From an uncultured bacterium (lineage in GTDB: Bacteria > Bacteroidota > Bacteroidia > Bacteroidales > Bacteroidaceae), in contig CAJMMQ010000025.1 in the NCBI GenBank assembly GCA_905214625.1, positions 1-26,049 of the forward strand: a stretch of 26,049 nucleotides of DNA, given 5' to 3'. The notes under the pieces are model-generated. The model saw only the letters and a list, made by a program, of their open reading frames with translations, was not told the origin of the DNA and ran no database searches. Made by a program: the position numbers and the translations under genes. Shown here in pieces: positions 6,902-13,613 of this stretch. Within the stretch, counting starts at the first letter, position 1. Every line of letters begins with the position of its first letter.

Positions 6902-8134
6902 TCAGCCGAAGAACATATAGCATATAGCTATGGCCGCTATTACGCCGGCAAGGTCGGCCAGAAGGCCGCAGGCCACGGCGTGGCGGGTGTATCTTACGCC
7001 CACGCTGCCGAAATATACGGCAAGGATATAGAACGTGGTGTCGGTAGATCCCTGGAAGATGCAGCTCAGACGGCCCACGAACGAGTCGGCGCCGTAGGTT
7101 GTCATGGCGTCCACCATCATGCCGCGCGCACCGCTGCCCGACAGCGGTTTCATCAGTGCCGTGGGCAATGCGCCCACAAAGTCGGTGTTGCCGCCGCAGG
7201 CCTCTACCACCCATTTTATGCCGTCTATAAGCATATCCATAGCTCCAGAGGCGCGAAAAACGCCGATTCCAACGAGTATCGCCACCAGATAAGGTATTAT
7301 CCTCACGGCCGTCGAGAAGCCGTCCTTGGCACCTTCGATGAACGCATCGTAGACGTTTACCTTCTTTCTGACTCCTGCAAGGATGAATGTTATGATGATG
7401 GTGAACAGCAGAATGTTGGCCACCGACGTGCTAACGATGTTCATCTGCTCCTTGTCGAGCCGTCCGAAACCCCACATCACGGCTGCCACTGCCACGCAAA
7501 GACCGCCCAGGGTGAGCAGCATCACGCGGTTAATGAGGTTGATGCGCTGGTAAAGACTGGTAACGATGATGCCAGTCAGCGTTGAGAAGAACGTGGCAAG
7601 AAGTATGGGTATGAATATGTCTGTTGGCTGTGCCGCGCCCAGCTGCGCACGGTAAACCATGATTGAAACGGGTATGATGGTTAGTCCCGACGTGTTGAGC
7701 ACAAGGAACATTATCATCGGATTTGTGGCCGTGTCCTTCTTCGGGTTGAGCGTCTGCATCTGCTCCATGGCCTTCAGTCCAAGCGGAGTTGCCGCGTTGT
7801 CCAGGCCGAGCATGTTGGCGGCTATGTTCATAAATATGCTGCCCGTAACGGGATGGCCCTTCGGTATGTCGGGAAAAAGGCGCGTGAACACCGGACTCAG
7901 CACCCTTGCCAGCGCATTGACCACGCCGCCGCGCTCGCCTATCTTCATTATGCCGAGCCACAGCGACAGCACGCCCGTAAGGCCGAGAGATATCTCGAAG
8001 GCCGTCTTAGACGATGCGAACGTCGAGTTCATTATTTCGGGAAACACCTCGGTGTCGCCCATCACCACGAGCCTGAACAGGGCTATGACGAAGGCAACCA
8101 CGAAAAATGCTATCCAAATATAATTCAGTACCAT
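6902..8134 (-). CDS. Nucleoside-recognition (Gate) membrane protein, SpmA-SpmB fusion type
   Basis: A 410-residue integral membrane protein whose N-terminal half resembles SpmA (GVLSLWLGIMKIGERGG, then NIAANMLGLDNAATPLGLKA, the SpmA hallmark) and whose C-terminal half resembles SpmB (repeated gate domain; SGSGARGMMVDAM and FQGSTDTTFYILAVYFG). In spore formers these are two genes named for spore maturation; Bacteroidetes, which do not sporulate, carry the fused form, and its function is unknown. It may be a transporter related to concentrative nucleoside carriers. The start is set by a promoter whose -7 box lies only 8 nt upstream, implying an almost leaderless mRNA. The flippase follows 61 bp later. 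Confidence 0.88.
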   Translation of the reverse strand: MVLNYIWIAFFVVAFVIALFRLVVMGDTEVFPEIMNSTFASSKTAFEISLGLTGVLSLWLGIMKIGERGGVVNALARVLSPVFTRLFPDIPKGHPVTGSIFMNIAANMLGLDNAATPLGLKAMEQMQTLNPKKDTATNPMIMFLVLNTSGLTIIPVSIMVYRAQLGAAQPTDIFIPILLATFFSTLTGIIVTSLYQRINLINRVMLLTLGGLCVAVAAVMWGFGRLDKEQMNIVSTSVANILLFTIIITFILAGVRKKVNVYDAFIEGAKDGFSTAVRIIPYLVAILVGIGVFRASGAMDMLIDGIKWVVEACGGNTDFVGALPTALMKPLSGSGARGMMVDAMTTYGADSFVGRLSCIFQGSTDTTFYILAVYFGSVGVRYTRHAVACGLLADLAGVIAAIAICYMFFG

Positions 8135-8142
8135 ACAATCTG

Positions 8143-8175
8143 CAAAAATAAGATTTTTATCCGTCTTTGCAAAAA
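8143..8175 (-). promoter_or_regulatory. Promoter of the SpmAB-like/flippase unit
   Basis: The minus strand reads TTTTTG, 19 nt, TATTTTTG (-7 box at 8143-8150), then 8 nt to the ATG at 8134. Both elements and the 19-nt spacing match the Bacteroidetes primary promoter. The predicted start site lies one or two bases before the ATG. Confidence 0.75.
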
Positions 8176-8355
8176 GTTAAGCCTTTTAATACATTTTTTC
8201 ACGCTGTTTCGTCTGTCTTCATGACGTTTTTGTCTTATATAAGTTTCTTCAGCACCTCTGCAATGCTACATTCTGCGTGCAGGAAAATACTTTTGGGATG
8301 TATGATGCAGAAGAGAGGAAAGGCGCGATATATGTAAATATTTTTCATCATGCCG

Positions 8356-8462
8356 CAGACGGTTTTACAAAAGGCCGTGTTTCGTGCTGCAAAAGGTGGC
8401 TTTTTGGCGTGCAAAAAGCCACCTTTCAGGGACTAAAAGACAACCTTTTGGAGAGCCGTCTG
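8356..8462. repeat. Four-block 22-bp-period element, copy A
   Basis: Blocks AAAAGGCCGTGTTTC (8369), AAAAGGTGGCTTTTT (8391), AAAAAGCCACCTTTC (8413) and AAAAGACAACCTTTT (8435) start exactly 22 bp apart, with 7-bp spacers (GTGCTGC, GGCGTGC, AGGGACT). Blocks 2 and 3 are inverted copies (14 of 15) and would form a hairpin. The set is framed by CAGACGG (8356-8362) and CCGTCTG (8456-8462). The same design recurs at 13405, 15277 and 22826. Confidence 0.85.
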
Positions 8463-8478
8463 TAACTGTCTGGAAAAC

Positions 8479-8520
8479 AAGGCGTTGCCTACGGCAGAAT
8501 TATCCGCCCAGCAACGCCTT
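8479..8520 (-). terminator. Probable terminator of the glycosyltransferase gene
   Basis: AAGGCGTTGC (8479-8488) and GCAACGCCTT (8511-8520) form a perfect 10-bp stem. On the minus strand it is followed by GTTTTCC, a short T-run. It lies about 105 nt after the stop codon at 8625. Confidence 0.65.
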
Positions 8521-8624
8521 AGAATGTGTGTCATAAATAGTATAGAAATAAAGTTTTTTGCTGTATCATGTATGCCGCCGCGGGCGTCGTCACGACGCTG
8601 ACGGCCGAATAAATGTCTGTAAGA

Positions 8625-9785
8625 TTATGCCGAGAGCACGCCTCCGCGACGGCGCACGAGGTGCATGTAGCGGTCGTAAACCTCGTCGGCAATGTCCTGC
8701 CATGAGCGCGCCAGCGTGGCCCGCGCGTTGTCTCCGGCGGCGGTTCGCAACCTTTCGTCGGCCAGTATCTGCAGCAGGCGCTCCGTAAAGCCCTGTTCGT
8801 CGGCACTGCACAAAAAGCCGTTCACGTTGTCCCTTATCACGCTTGCGGCCGTTGAGCCTTGCGCCATGAGCGACGGCGTGTGCATGGCTGCCGCCTCGCG
8901 CACCACAAGGGGCGCATTGTCATATAGCGACGGGAAGAGAAACACGTCGGCAGCGGCATAACAGCGCTTCAGCTTCTCGCGGTCGGTTATCTGTCCGAGG
9001 AACGTAACGCGGCCGTCGAGCCCCTTTGATATTGCCATCTGCCTCAGCTCGTCGGCGGCATATCCCGTGCCTATGAAATACATGTGCCATGAGCGGTCGC
9101 GTATATTGGCGAGCGAGCGGATGATGAGATGCGGATTCTTCTCATAGATATGCTGCCCCACGAAGAGCAGCACCGGCTCGCAGTGTCCCGCCCCGAGCAT
9201 CGCGCGGCCTTCGCTCCTGAGCAGGTCTGTGCGTGTGTCGGCGGCAAAGTCGTTGCCGTTGTCCACCACTTCCACCCTACCCTTGTAGCCATACTCGCGC
9301 AGAGTTTCCTCGACCGATGCCTGCGGAATCCACACCTCGTCGGCCTGACTGTAGAAGTCGACGACGCTTTTCACCATATAGTCGACAACCATCCTGTTGG
9401 GTATGGCGCGCTCAAAGTCGGCACGGTACTTAGAGTGGAACGTGGCAACGACGGGTATGTTCTGCTCGCGCGCAATCTTCAGCGCCAGCCTGCCCGACGA
9501 AAACGGACTGTGGGCATGCACCAGCGAGAAGCCTACTTTGCCTATACGGGAGCGGAAAGGCAGGTCGATGCGCGGAAAGCCCATGCGGTAAGGCTTGCGC
9601 ATGGGTATGGGCAGAGAGAAGTAATTGTAAACAGGAAACTCCTCTCTGTACACTGTACCGGGCACCGAAGGCGTAACCACGCACACGTTGTTGCACTTGC
9701 GGTTGAGCCACCGCGCATAGTTCTGCACCGTTACAGACACGCCGTCCATTATCGGCGGAAAGCAGTCGTTGAAAATTCCGAGCAT
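8625..9785 (-). CDS. GT4-family glycosyltransferase
   Basis: A 386-residue GT-B fold glycosyltransferase. The N-terminal acceptor-side motif is present (FNDCFPPIMDGVS at 5-17), as are HAHSPFSSG (92-100) and FHSKYRADF (116-124), which resemble alpha-glycosyltransferases acting on diacylglycerol or phosphatidylinositol. The donor domain has VGQHIYEKNP (209-218) and SLYDNAPLVVREAA (286-299). In this last motif the first Glu of the usual E-X7-E is Asp289 while Glu297 is kept. No signal peptide or membrane span, so it should act at the cytoplasmic face of the inner membrane. Donor and acceptor cannot be assigned from sequence. It stands between two terminators and seems monocistronic. Confidence 0.9.
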   Translation of the reverse strand: MLGIFNDCFPPIMDGVSVTVQNYARWLNRKCNNVCVVTPSVPGTVYREEFPVYNYFSLPIPMRKPYRMGFPRIDLPFRSRIGKVGFSLVHAHSPFSSGRLALKIAREQNIPVVATFHSKYRADFERAIPNRMVVDYMVKSVVDFYSQADEVWIPQASVEETLREYGYKGRVEVVDNGNDFAADTRTDLLRSEGRAMLGAGHCEPVLLFVGQHIYEKNPHLIIRSLANIRDRSWHMYFIGTGYAADELRQMAISKGLDGRVTFLGQITDREKLKRCYAAADVFLFPSLYDNAPLVVREAAAMHTPSLMAQGSTAASVIRDNVNGFLCSADEQGFTERLLQILADERLRTAAGDNARATLARSWQDIADEVYDRYMHLVRRRGGVLSA

Positions 9786-9974
9786 CTCTTATATGTTTTA
9801 TCTTGTTATGCTGCAAAATAACAAAACACTGATTACTCCGGCATTTCTATCGTCTGACAATAGCGTTTCAATGTGTTTACCTTTGTGTTACCTGATGTCT
9901 CAATGCCGTTCAACGTCTGTTCTAAATGCTTTTTATATCTTTCATGGATGACATTCACGGCCTGTAATGAAACC

Positions 9975-9998
9975 AAAAAAGCGGAGGCTCGCCTCCGC
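9975..9998 (-). terminator. Terminator of the NPP-type phosphodiesterase gene
   Basis: Minus-strand GCGGAGG and CCTCCGC form a 7-bp GC-rich stem with a 4-nt loop, followed by TTTTTTGG. A third copy of the arm (TGCCTCCGC, 10001-10009) could form an alternative stem. It lies 32 nt after the stop codon at 10031. Confidence 0.85.
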
Positions 9999-10030
9999 GC
10001 TGCCTCCGCAAAGAATATATGTATATGGTT

Positions 10031-11245
10031 TTATTGTCCAACCGGCGCGAGCATGTCCTCCACATCGCCGATGTTGCCGTCGCAAGGGGCAGGTTCTATG
10101 CCCAGCAGACGCGACAGAAGAGGATATATGCAGGTGTTGTCGAACATGGCGGTCTTTACATATCCGTGCCTGAAGTCGGGCCCCTCGGCACGGAAGGGCA
10201 CGTTGAGTTCAGAGTTATAGGGGTCGAACCCGTGGTTGCCGGGTATCACCCTGTCGTCTTCAGACACAATCCAGCCCACGTCGGGCATAACCACTATGGG
10301 TGCGATGTTCGGGTTTGTGCCGTAGTGGAAGCACTCGGGCACTTCGTCCTTCTTCCATGTCCATATGTGCGCCACGCCTTTCAGGGCGTTCAGTATATCG
10401 TCCTCGTGTCCCTTCTTGGGGAATATCAGCGTGGGCAGGTCTGCCATGACGCGCTCACACCATTCGGGCTTCAAGTATTCCGAGAGGCGTATTATGCGCT
10501 CGGGCGACGTGGATGCCATGCCGTGGTCGGACGTAACAATGAAGTTGATGTCCTGTCCGCAGGGCAGCGCGCGCAACCTTTTGTACAAGCCGCACAGCAG
10601 CGAGTCGAGCGTCTCTACGGCCTGCCGGGTCTGCTTAGATGCCGGACCGTAAGAATGTCCGCTGTGGTCGGGCTCGTTAAAGTATATCATCACGAGCTGC
10701 GGGCGCACGCTGTCGGGCAGCGTCAGCAGCCGTTCGGCCTCGTCTATGCGTTCCGGGAAGGTCAGCAAGGGCTTCTTTGCATAGTCTTTGTAGTAGTCGG
10801 GATACATGCCCTTGATGGCCACATCAGAGCCGGGCCAGTAGACCACGCCCACCTTTACGCCCTGTCTCTTGGCCGTGAGCCATATCGGCTCGCCGCCGTA
10901 GAACGAGCCGTCCTTGCTCGTTGCCTTGTCGCTTATGCTGTAAGTGCGGCCCGAAGCCACGTCGTAAAACTTGTTGGCTATTATCCCGTGATGGTCGGGC
11001 ACGAGCCCTGTGGCCAGCGTATAGTGGTTGGGAAAAGTCTTTGAGGGAAACGACGGGCGCATAACGGCGCTCACGCCGCGGCTGCCCAGCGAGTCGAGAA
11101 ACGGCGTGTCGTACATCAGCGGATAGTCCCAGCGGCATCCGTCGAGCGACACTATCACCGTGTAATGCCGCCCGGCGCACAGCCTTACGGCAGCAAACGC
11201 GAGCAGCAGGAAGGTAAGCAAGCTAATTTTTCTAATGTTCTTCAT
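10031..11245 (-). CDS. Secreted NPP-type nucleotide pyrophosphatase/phosphodiesterase
   Basis: Alkaline-phosphatase superfamily enzyme of the ectonucleotide pyrophosphatase/phosphodiesterase (NPP) group, expected to cleave nucleotide or phosphodiester substrates outside the inner membrane. I start it at 11245 (404 residues): the longer frame to 11290 adds 15 residues ahead of a normal signal peptide (MKNIRKISLLTFLLLAF...). With that numbering the two-metal site is complete: Asp35 (VSLDGCRWD), nucleophile Thr70 and Asn73 (SKTFPNHYT), Asp193 and His197 (NEPDHSGHS), Asp240 and His241 (SDHGM) and His338 (NHGFD). The length of about 400 fits the bacterial enzymes, which lack the vertebrate nuclease-like domain. 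It has its own terminator; a structured 194-bp gap separates it from the crcB unit upstream. Confidence 0.93.
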   Translation of the reverse strand: MKNIRKISLLTFLLLAFAAVRLCAGRHYTVIVSLDGCRWDYPLMYDTPFLDSLGSRGVSAVMRPSFPSKTFPNHYTLATGLVPDHHGIIANKFYDVASGRTYSISDKATSKDGSFYGGEPIWLTAKRQGVKVGVVYWPGSDVAIKGMYPDYYKDYAKKPLLTFPERIDEAERLLTLPDSVRPQLVMIYFNEPDHSGHSYGPASKQTRQAVETLDSLLCGLYKRLRALPCGQDINFIVTSDHGMASTSPERIIRLSEYLKPEWCERVMADLPTLIFPKKGHEDDILNALKGVAHIWTWKKDEVPECFHYGTNPNIAPIVVMPDVGWIVSEDDRVIPGNHGFDPYNSELNVPFRAEGPDFRHGYVKTAMFDNTCIYPLLSRLLGIEPAPCDGNIGDVEDMLAPVGQ

Positions 11246-11290
11246 TTCTTTTATCACGTATTTATAAATGTTGAATATCATCATGCGCAC

Positions 11291-11406
11291 AACGGAGCAT
11301 GAGCCTCAACACTCCGTTATAAATCAAGGCGAATTCTATAAATCCGGCTTTCAATGACTTAACGTGTTGTTGTCATGTTGTTTCCACCGAATTTATAGAA
11401 CCCGCC
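11291..11406. repeat. Tandem inverted repeats between the TlpA-like and NPP genes
   Basis: AACGGAG (11291-11297) pairs with CTCCGTT (11312-11318). Further on, GGCGAATTCTATAAATCCGG (11328-11347) pairs with 11387-11406 over 20 positions with three mismatches, core TTCTATAAAT/ATTTATAGAA, and ATGAC/GTCAT pairs inside. Neither stem is followed by a T-run on the minus strand, so they are not ordinary terminators. Confidence 0.55.
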
Positions 11407-11438
11407 TGTATCTTTTTGCTTTAATCTTACATCAAATA

Positions 11439-12605
11439 TCAGTTTAGCAAGGCATTAATCTCAGCGTCGATGTCGCTAATCTGCGCGTCGCGTTTCTTAA
11501 CCTCGTTATTGCGGTCGATGAGGAAGAAGGTAGGTATGCTGCTTACGTTATAGGCGGCAAGATTCTGCGACTGCAGCCCCTCAGGGTCTCTCACGCTTAT
11601 CCATGGCAGTGCGGCTGTCTGCGTTTTCCAGAAGTGTTCGTCGGGATTCAGCGCCACCTGATAAATCTCGAAGCCGCGGTCGTGATATTTATTGTACAGC
11701 TCGCGCATCTGCATTATACGCTTTGTCGACTCCTTAGAGCCGAACACGTGGAAGTCGAGCATCACCACCTTGCCCTTCAGGTCGGTCAGGCTACGGCGGT
11801 TGCCCTGATTGTCGAGCAGCGAGATGTCGATGATGTTCGACACGTTTACCTTGCTGGCATCAATGTTCTGGGCAGCCATCTTGTTGCGTATTATGCGCAC
11901 GTTCTTCATGCCTTCAATGGCTATGTTGTGCAGGTTCTTGCCTCTCACGGCGTCGGGATGATAAGTGTCCCAGCTTGTGGCCACGGCAGCAAACACCTTA
12001 ACGTCGTCGGCATTCTCGCGCGGATTGAATATCAGCATGTTGCCGAGCGTCTGGAACAGGGCGAAATACGACGAGGCACGCATCGGAGCCTTGTAGATAT
12101 AGTTGCGCTTTATGTCTTCCTTGTAAGCCTCAACCAGCCTGTCGATGCTGTCGCGCGTAAGGTTGTAGCCCAGATTGGGGTTGTTCTGCACGGCTATCAC
12201 ACGGTTCTGAAGATCTATCTGCTTAAGTGCAAGCTCCCTGATGGTGGCACATTCGGCCGAGCCTTCAACGGTATATCCCGTTGCCATCGACGGATATGAT
12301 GCCTTTATGTCCACTGTCTCAGTCGAGTCAACGCTGAGGTTGATTATCTGTCCGGCTATTCTGAGCCTGTAAAACTCTGGGGCCTCGGGGGCCTTTCCGC
12401 TGAAGCTGAAGGCGCCTTTGTCGTCGAGCTTAACCGAGTCGACCACCACAGGACCGTCGAGACTCATGTTCTCGAGATACAGCACAGAGTCCTTGGCCTC
12501 GGTGACAGCTCCGTTTATATGAAACTTCTTGTTGTCGCAGGAGGTAAGCACTGCCGCCATGAGGGCCAGCGTGCACAAGCATAATGATGAAAACGTCTTT
12601 TTCAT
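11439..12605 (-). CDS. DUF4369/TlpA-like lipoprotein lacking the CXXC cysteines
   Basis: A 388-residue lipoprotein (lipobox LTSC, Cys23) with the two-part design common in Bacteroidales: an N-terminal DUF4369-like domain (FHINGAVTEAKDSVLYLENM..., residues 28-110) and a C-terminal AhpC/TlpA thioredoxin fold (about 255-388). Family members use a CXXC pair to reduce or isomerise disulfides in the periplasm. Here the segment aligning with FWASWCPPC reads FHVFGSKES (285-293), so both cysteines are serine; the cis-Pro loop SSIPTFF (Pro358) is kept. Disulfide chemistry is therefore not expected, and a binding or chaperone role is possible. It begins one base after the crcB stop codon, so it is translationally linked to the fluoride channel gene. 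Confidence 0.9.
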   Translation of the reverse strand: MKKTFSSLCLCTLALMAAVLTSCDNKKFHINGAVTEAKDSVLYLENMSLDGPVVVDSVKLDDKGAFSFSGKAPEAPEFYRLRIAGQIINLSVDSTETVDIKASYPSMATGYTVEGSAECATIRELALKQIDLQNRVIAVQNNPNLGYNLTRDSIDRLVEAYKEDIKRNYIYKAPMRASSYFALFQTLGNMLIFNPRENADDVKVFAAVATSWDTYHPDAVRGKNLHNIAIEGMKNVRIIRNKMAAQNIDASKVNVSNIIDISLLDNQGNRRSLTDLKGKVVMLDFHVFGSKESTKRIMQMRELYNKYHDRGFEIYQVALNPDEHFWKTQTAALPWISVRDPEGLQSQNLAAYNVSSIPTFFLIDRNNEVKKRDAQISDIDAEINALLN

Positions 12606-12606
12606 T

Positions 12607-12984
12607 TTATATTAGTTTTATTAATTGCAATCCGGCAAACACGGCCAGCAGTCCCAGCGCCACGCTTCCGCCGATATAGAGAGCCATCATGGCCGCGCTG
12701 TCGGCACGCAGGAGCGAGAGCGACTCGTTCATGAACGTGCTGAACGTGGTGAATCCTCCGCAGAAGCCAACGGTGAGAAGCAGCTTCAGCGCAGGGCTAA
12801 TGCTGATGTTGTTTTCTGTAAGTCCGTATATCATGCCTATAAGCAGGCATCCCAAGATGTTGACCGTCATGGTGCCGAAGGGGAAATTCGACAGTGCATT
12901 GTCCTGCACCAGCTTCGACAGCAGATAGCGGGCCACGCTTCCGCAAGCTCCGCCCAAGGCCACTAACATAATATTCTTCAACAT
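12607..12984 (-). CDS. crcB: Fluoride ion channel CrcB (Fluc)
   Basis: Four-helix inner-membrane protein that exports fluoride as a dual-topology dimer. I set the start at 12984, giving 125 residues, the usual length; the longer frame to 13107 reads through the repeated promoters and adds 41 non-homologous residues. Visible hallmarks: Gly-rich start (LVALGGACGSVARY, 7-20), pore Asn42 (TVNILG), and the signature GFCGGFTTFSTF (73-84) containing the two Phe-box residues Phe81 and Phe84. Three tandem promoters lie upstream; the nearest -7 box is only 5 nt from the ATG, so the mRNA may be leaderless. No fluoride riboswitch is seen. The TlpA-like gene follows one base after the stop. Confidence 0.95.
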   Translation of the reverse strand: MLKNIMLVALGGACGSVARYLLSKLVQDNALSNFPFGTMTVNILGCLLIGMIYGLTENNISISPALKLLLTVGFCGGFTTFSTFMNESLSLLRADSAAMMALYIGGSVALGLLAVFAGLQLIKLI

Positions 12985-12989
12985 GCTTG

Positions 12990-13021
12990 CAAAGTTAATG
13001 CAAGTTGAGTGAAATACAAAA
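12990..13021 (-). promoter_or_regulatory. crcB promoter P1 (proximal)
   Basis: Minus strand: TTTTG (13017-13021), 19 nt, TAACTTTG (12990-12997), then CAAGC and the ATG at 12984. Both elements match the Bacteroidetes consensus and the predicted start site falls at the start codon. Identical promoters lie 88 bp (13078-13109) and 176 bp (13166-13197) further upstream. Confidence 0.8.
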
Positions 13022-13254
13022 TAAAAGAACGTGAAACAGTCTTTTATTTTTATTTCCGAGACGAAGCTTAACTTATTCAAAGTTAATGCAAGTTGAGTGA
13101 AATACAAAATAAAAGAACGTGAAACAGTCTTTTATTTTTATTTCCGAGACGAAGCTTAACTTATTCAAAGTTAATGCAAGTTGAGTGAAATACAAAATAA
13201 AAGAGAGTGAAACAATCTTTTATTTTTATTTCCGAGACGAAGCTTAACTTCTTT
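12991..13254. repeat. Three tandem 88-bp repeats carrying promoters
   Basis: Units start at 12991, 13079 and 13167. Units 1 and 2 look identical; unit 3 has three substitutions at about 13203-13216 and diverges at its end. Each carries TTTTG-N19-TAACTTTG reading toward crcB and an 11-bp inverted repeat (AAAATAAAAGA / TCTTTTATTTT) overlapping the -33 element. All three internal substitutions fall in the loop of that inverted repeat. Confidence 0.95.
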
Positions 13255-13404
13255 AATATAATATATGGTATGGAAAAACAGCAGGTTGAACGGCACACAG
13301 CAAAAATCTGTAAGCAAAACACTCCTCAATACTTACACTAACAGCCACAGCAACACCGCCGAAAGAAAATCGTTAAGCAAAACAAAGCACATTGCTTACA
13401 ATAT

Positions 13405-13485
13405 AAAAGGCCGTCTTTTAGCGTGCAAAAGACAGCCTTTTGGATTGCAAAACATGGCCTTTTAGAAGACGAAAGGCCATGTTTC
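13405..13485. repeat. Four-block 22-bp-period element, copy B
   Basis: Blocks AAAAGGCCGTCTTTT (13405), AAAAGACAGCCTTTT (13427), AAAACATGGCCTTTT (13449) and GAAAGGCCATGTTTC (13471), exactly 22 bp apart, with spacers AGCGTGC, GGATTGC and AGAAGAC. Blocks 1 and 2 are inverted copies with one mismatch and blocks 3 and 4 nearly so, so transcripts could fold as two successive hairpins. It lies 129 bp beyond the end of the PepSY gene. Confidence 0.88.
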
Positions 13486-13613
13486 ATATTATATACAAAT
13501 ACCCATTGAATAATTTCTCCACTGCCATGCCATCAAGACGCGGCACAAACTAACCATGCAACAGACTATTGTCATTTAAAATACACATACTATTTGCGCC
13601 ATTTTAGATATTA

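Larger units (their letters stand above)
8135..8624. other. Intergenic region with phased repeat cluster A
   Basis: This 490-bp gap between two minus-strand genes holds the SpmAB promoter (8143-8175), repeat cluster A (8369-8449) with outer 7-bp inverted repeats, and the glycosyltransferase terminator (8479-8520). The short open frame at 8277-8465 runs through the repeat and is not a credible gene. Confidence 0.6.
12985..13613. other. Intergenic region between crcB and the PepSY gene
   Basis: The region holds the triplicated promoter unit (12991-13254), a 7-bp hairpin TAAGCAA/TTGCTTA (13374-13398) and repeat cluster B (13405-13485). No gene is credible; the short plus-strand frame at 13265-13465 runs into the repeat cluster. 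I see no ordinary terminator for the PepSY gene, which ends at 13614, so cluster B may serve. Confidence 0.6.

Noticed and set aside
8369..8449. CRISPR array (regularly spaced short repeats)
   Set aside because: The 15-bp blocks are themselves the variable part, the spacers are only 7 bp, there are just four blocks and no cas genes are in the window. The same holds for the clusters at 13405, 15277 and 22826.
11246..11290. N-terminal extension of the NPP-type enzyme
   Set aside because: It would put 15 residues before an otherwise normal signal peptide.
12985..13107. N-terminal extension of CrcB
   Set aside because: The extra 41 residues are translated from promoter repeat DNA whose 88-bp unit is not a multiple of three, and they have no counterpart in the family; the ATG at 12984 gives the standard length.
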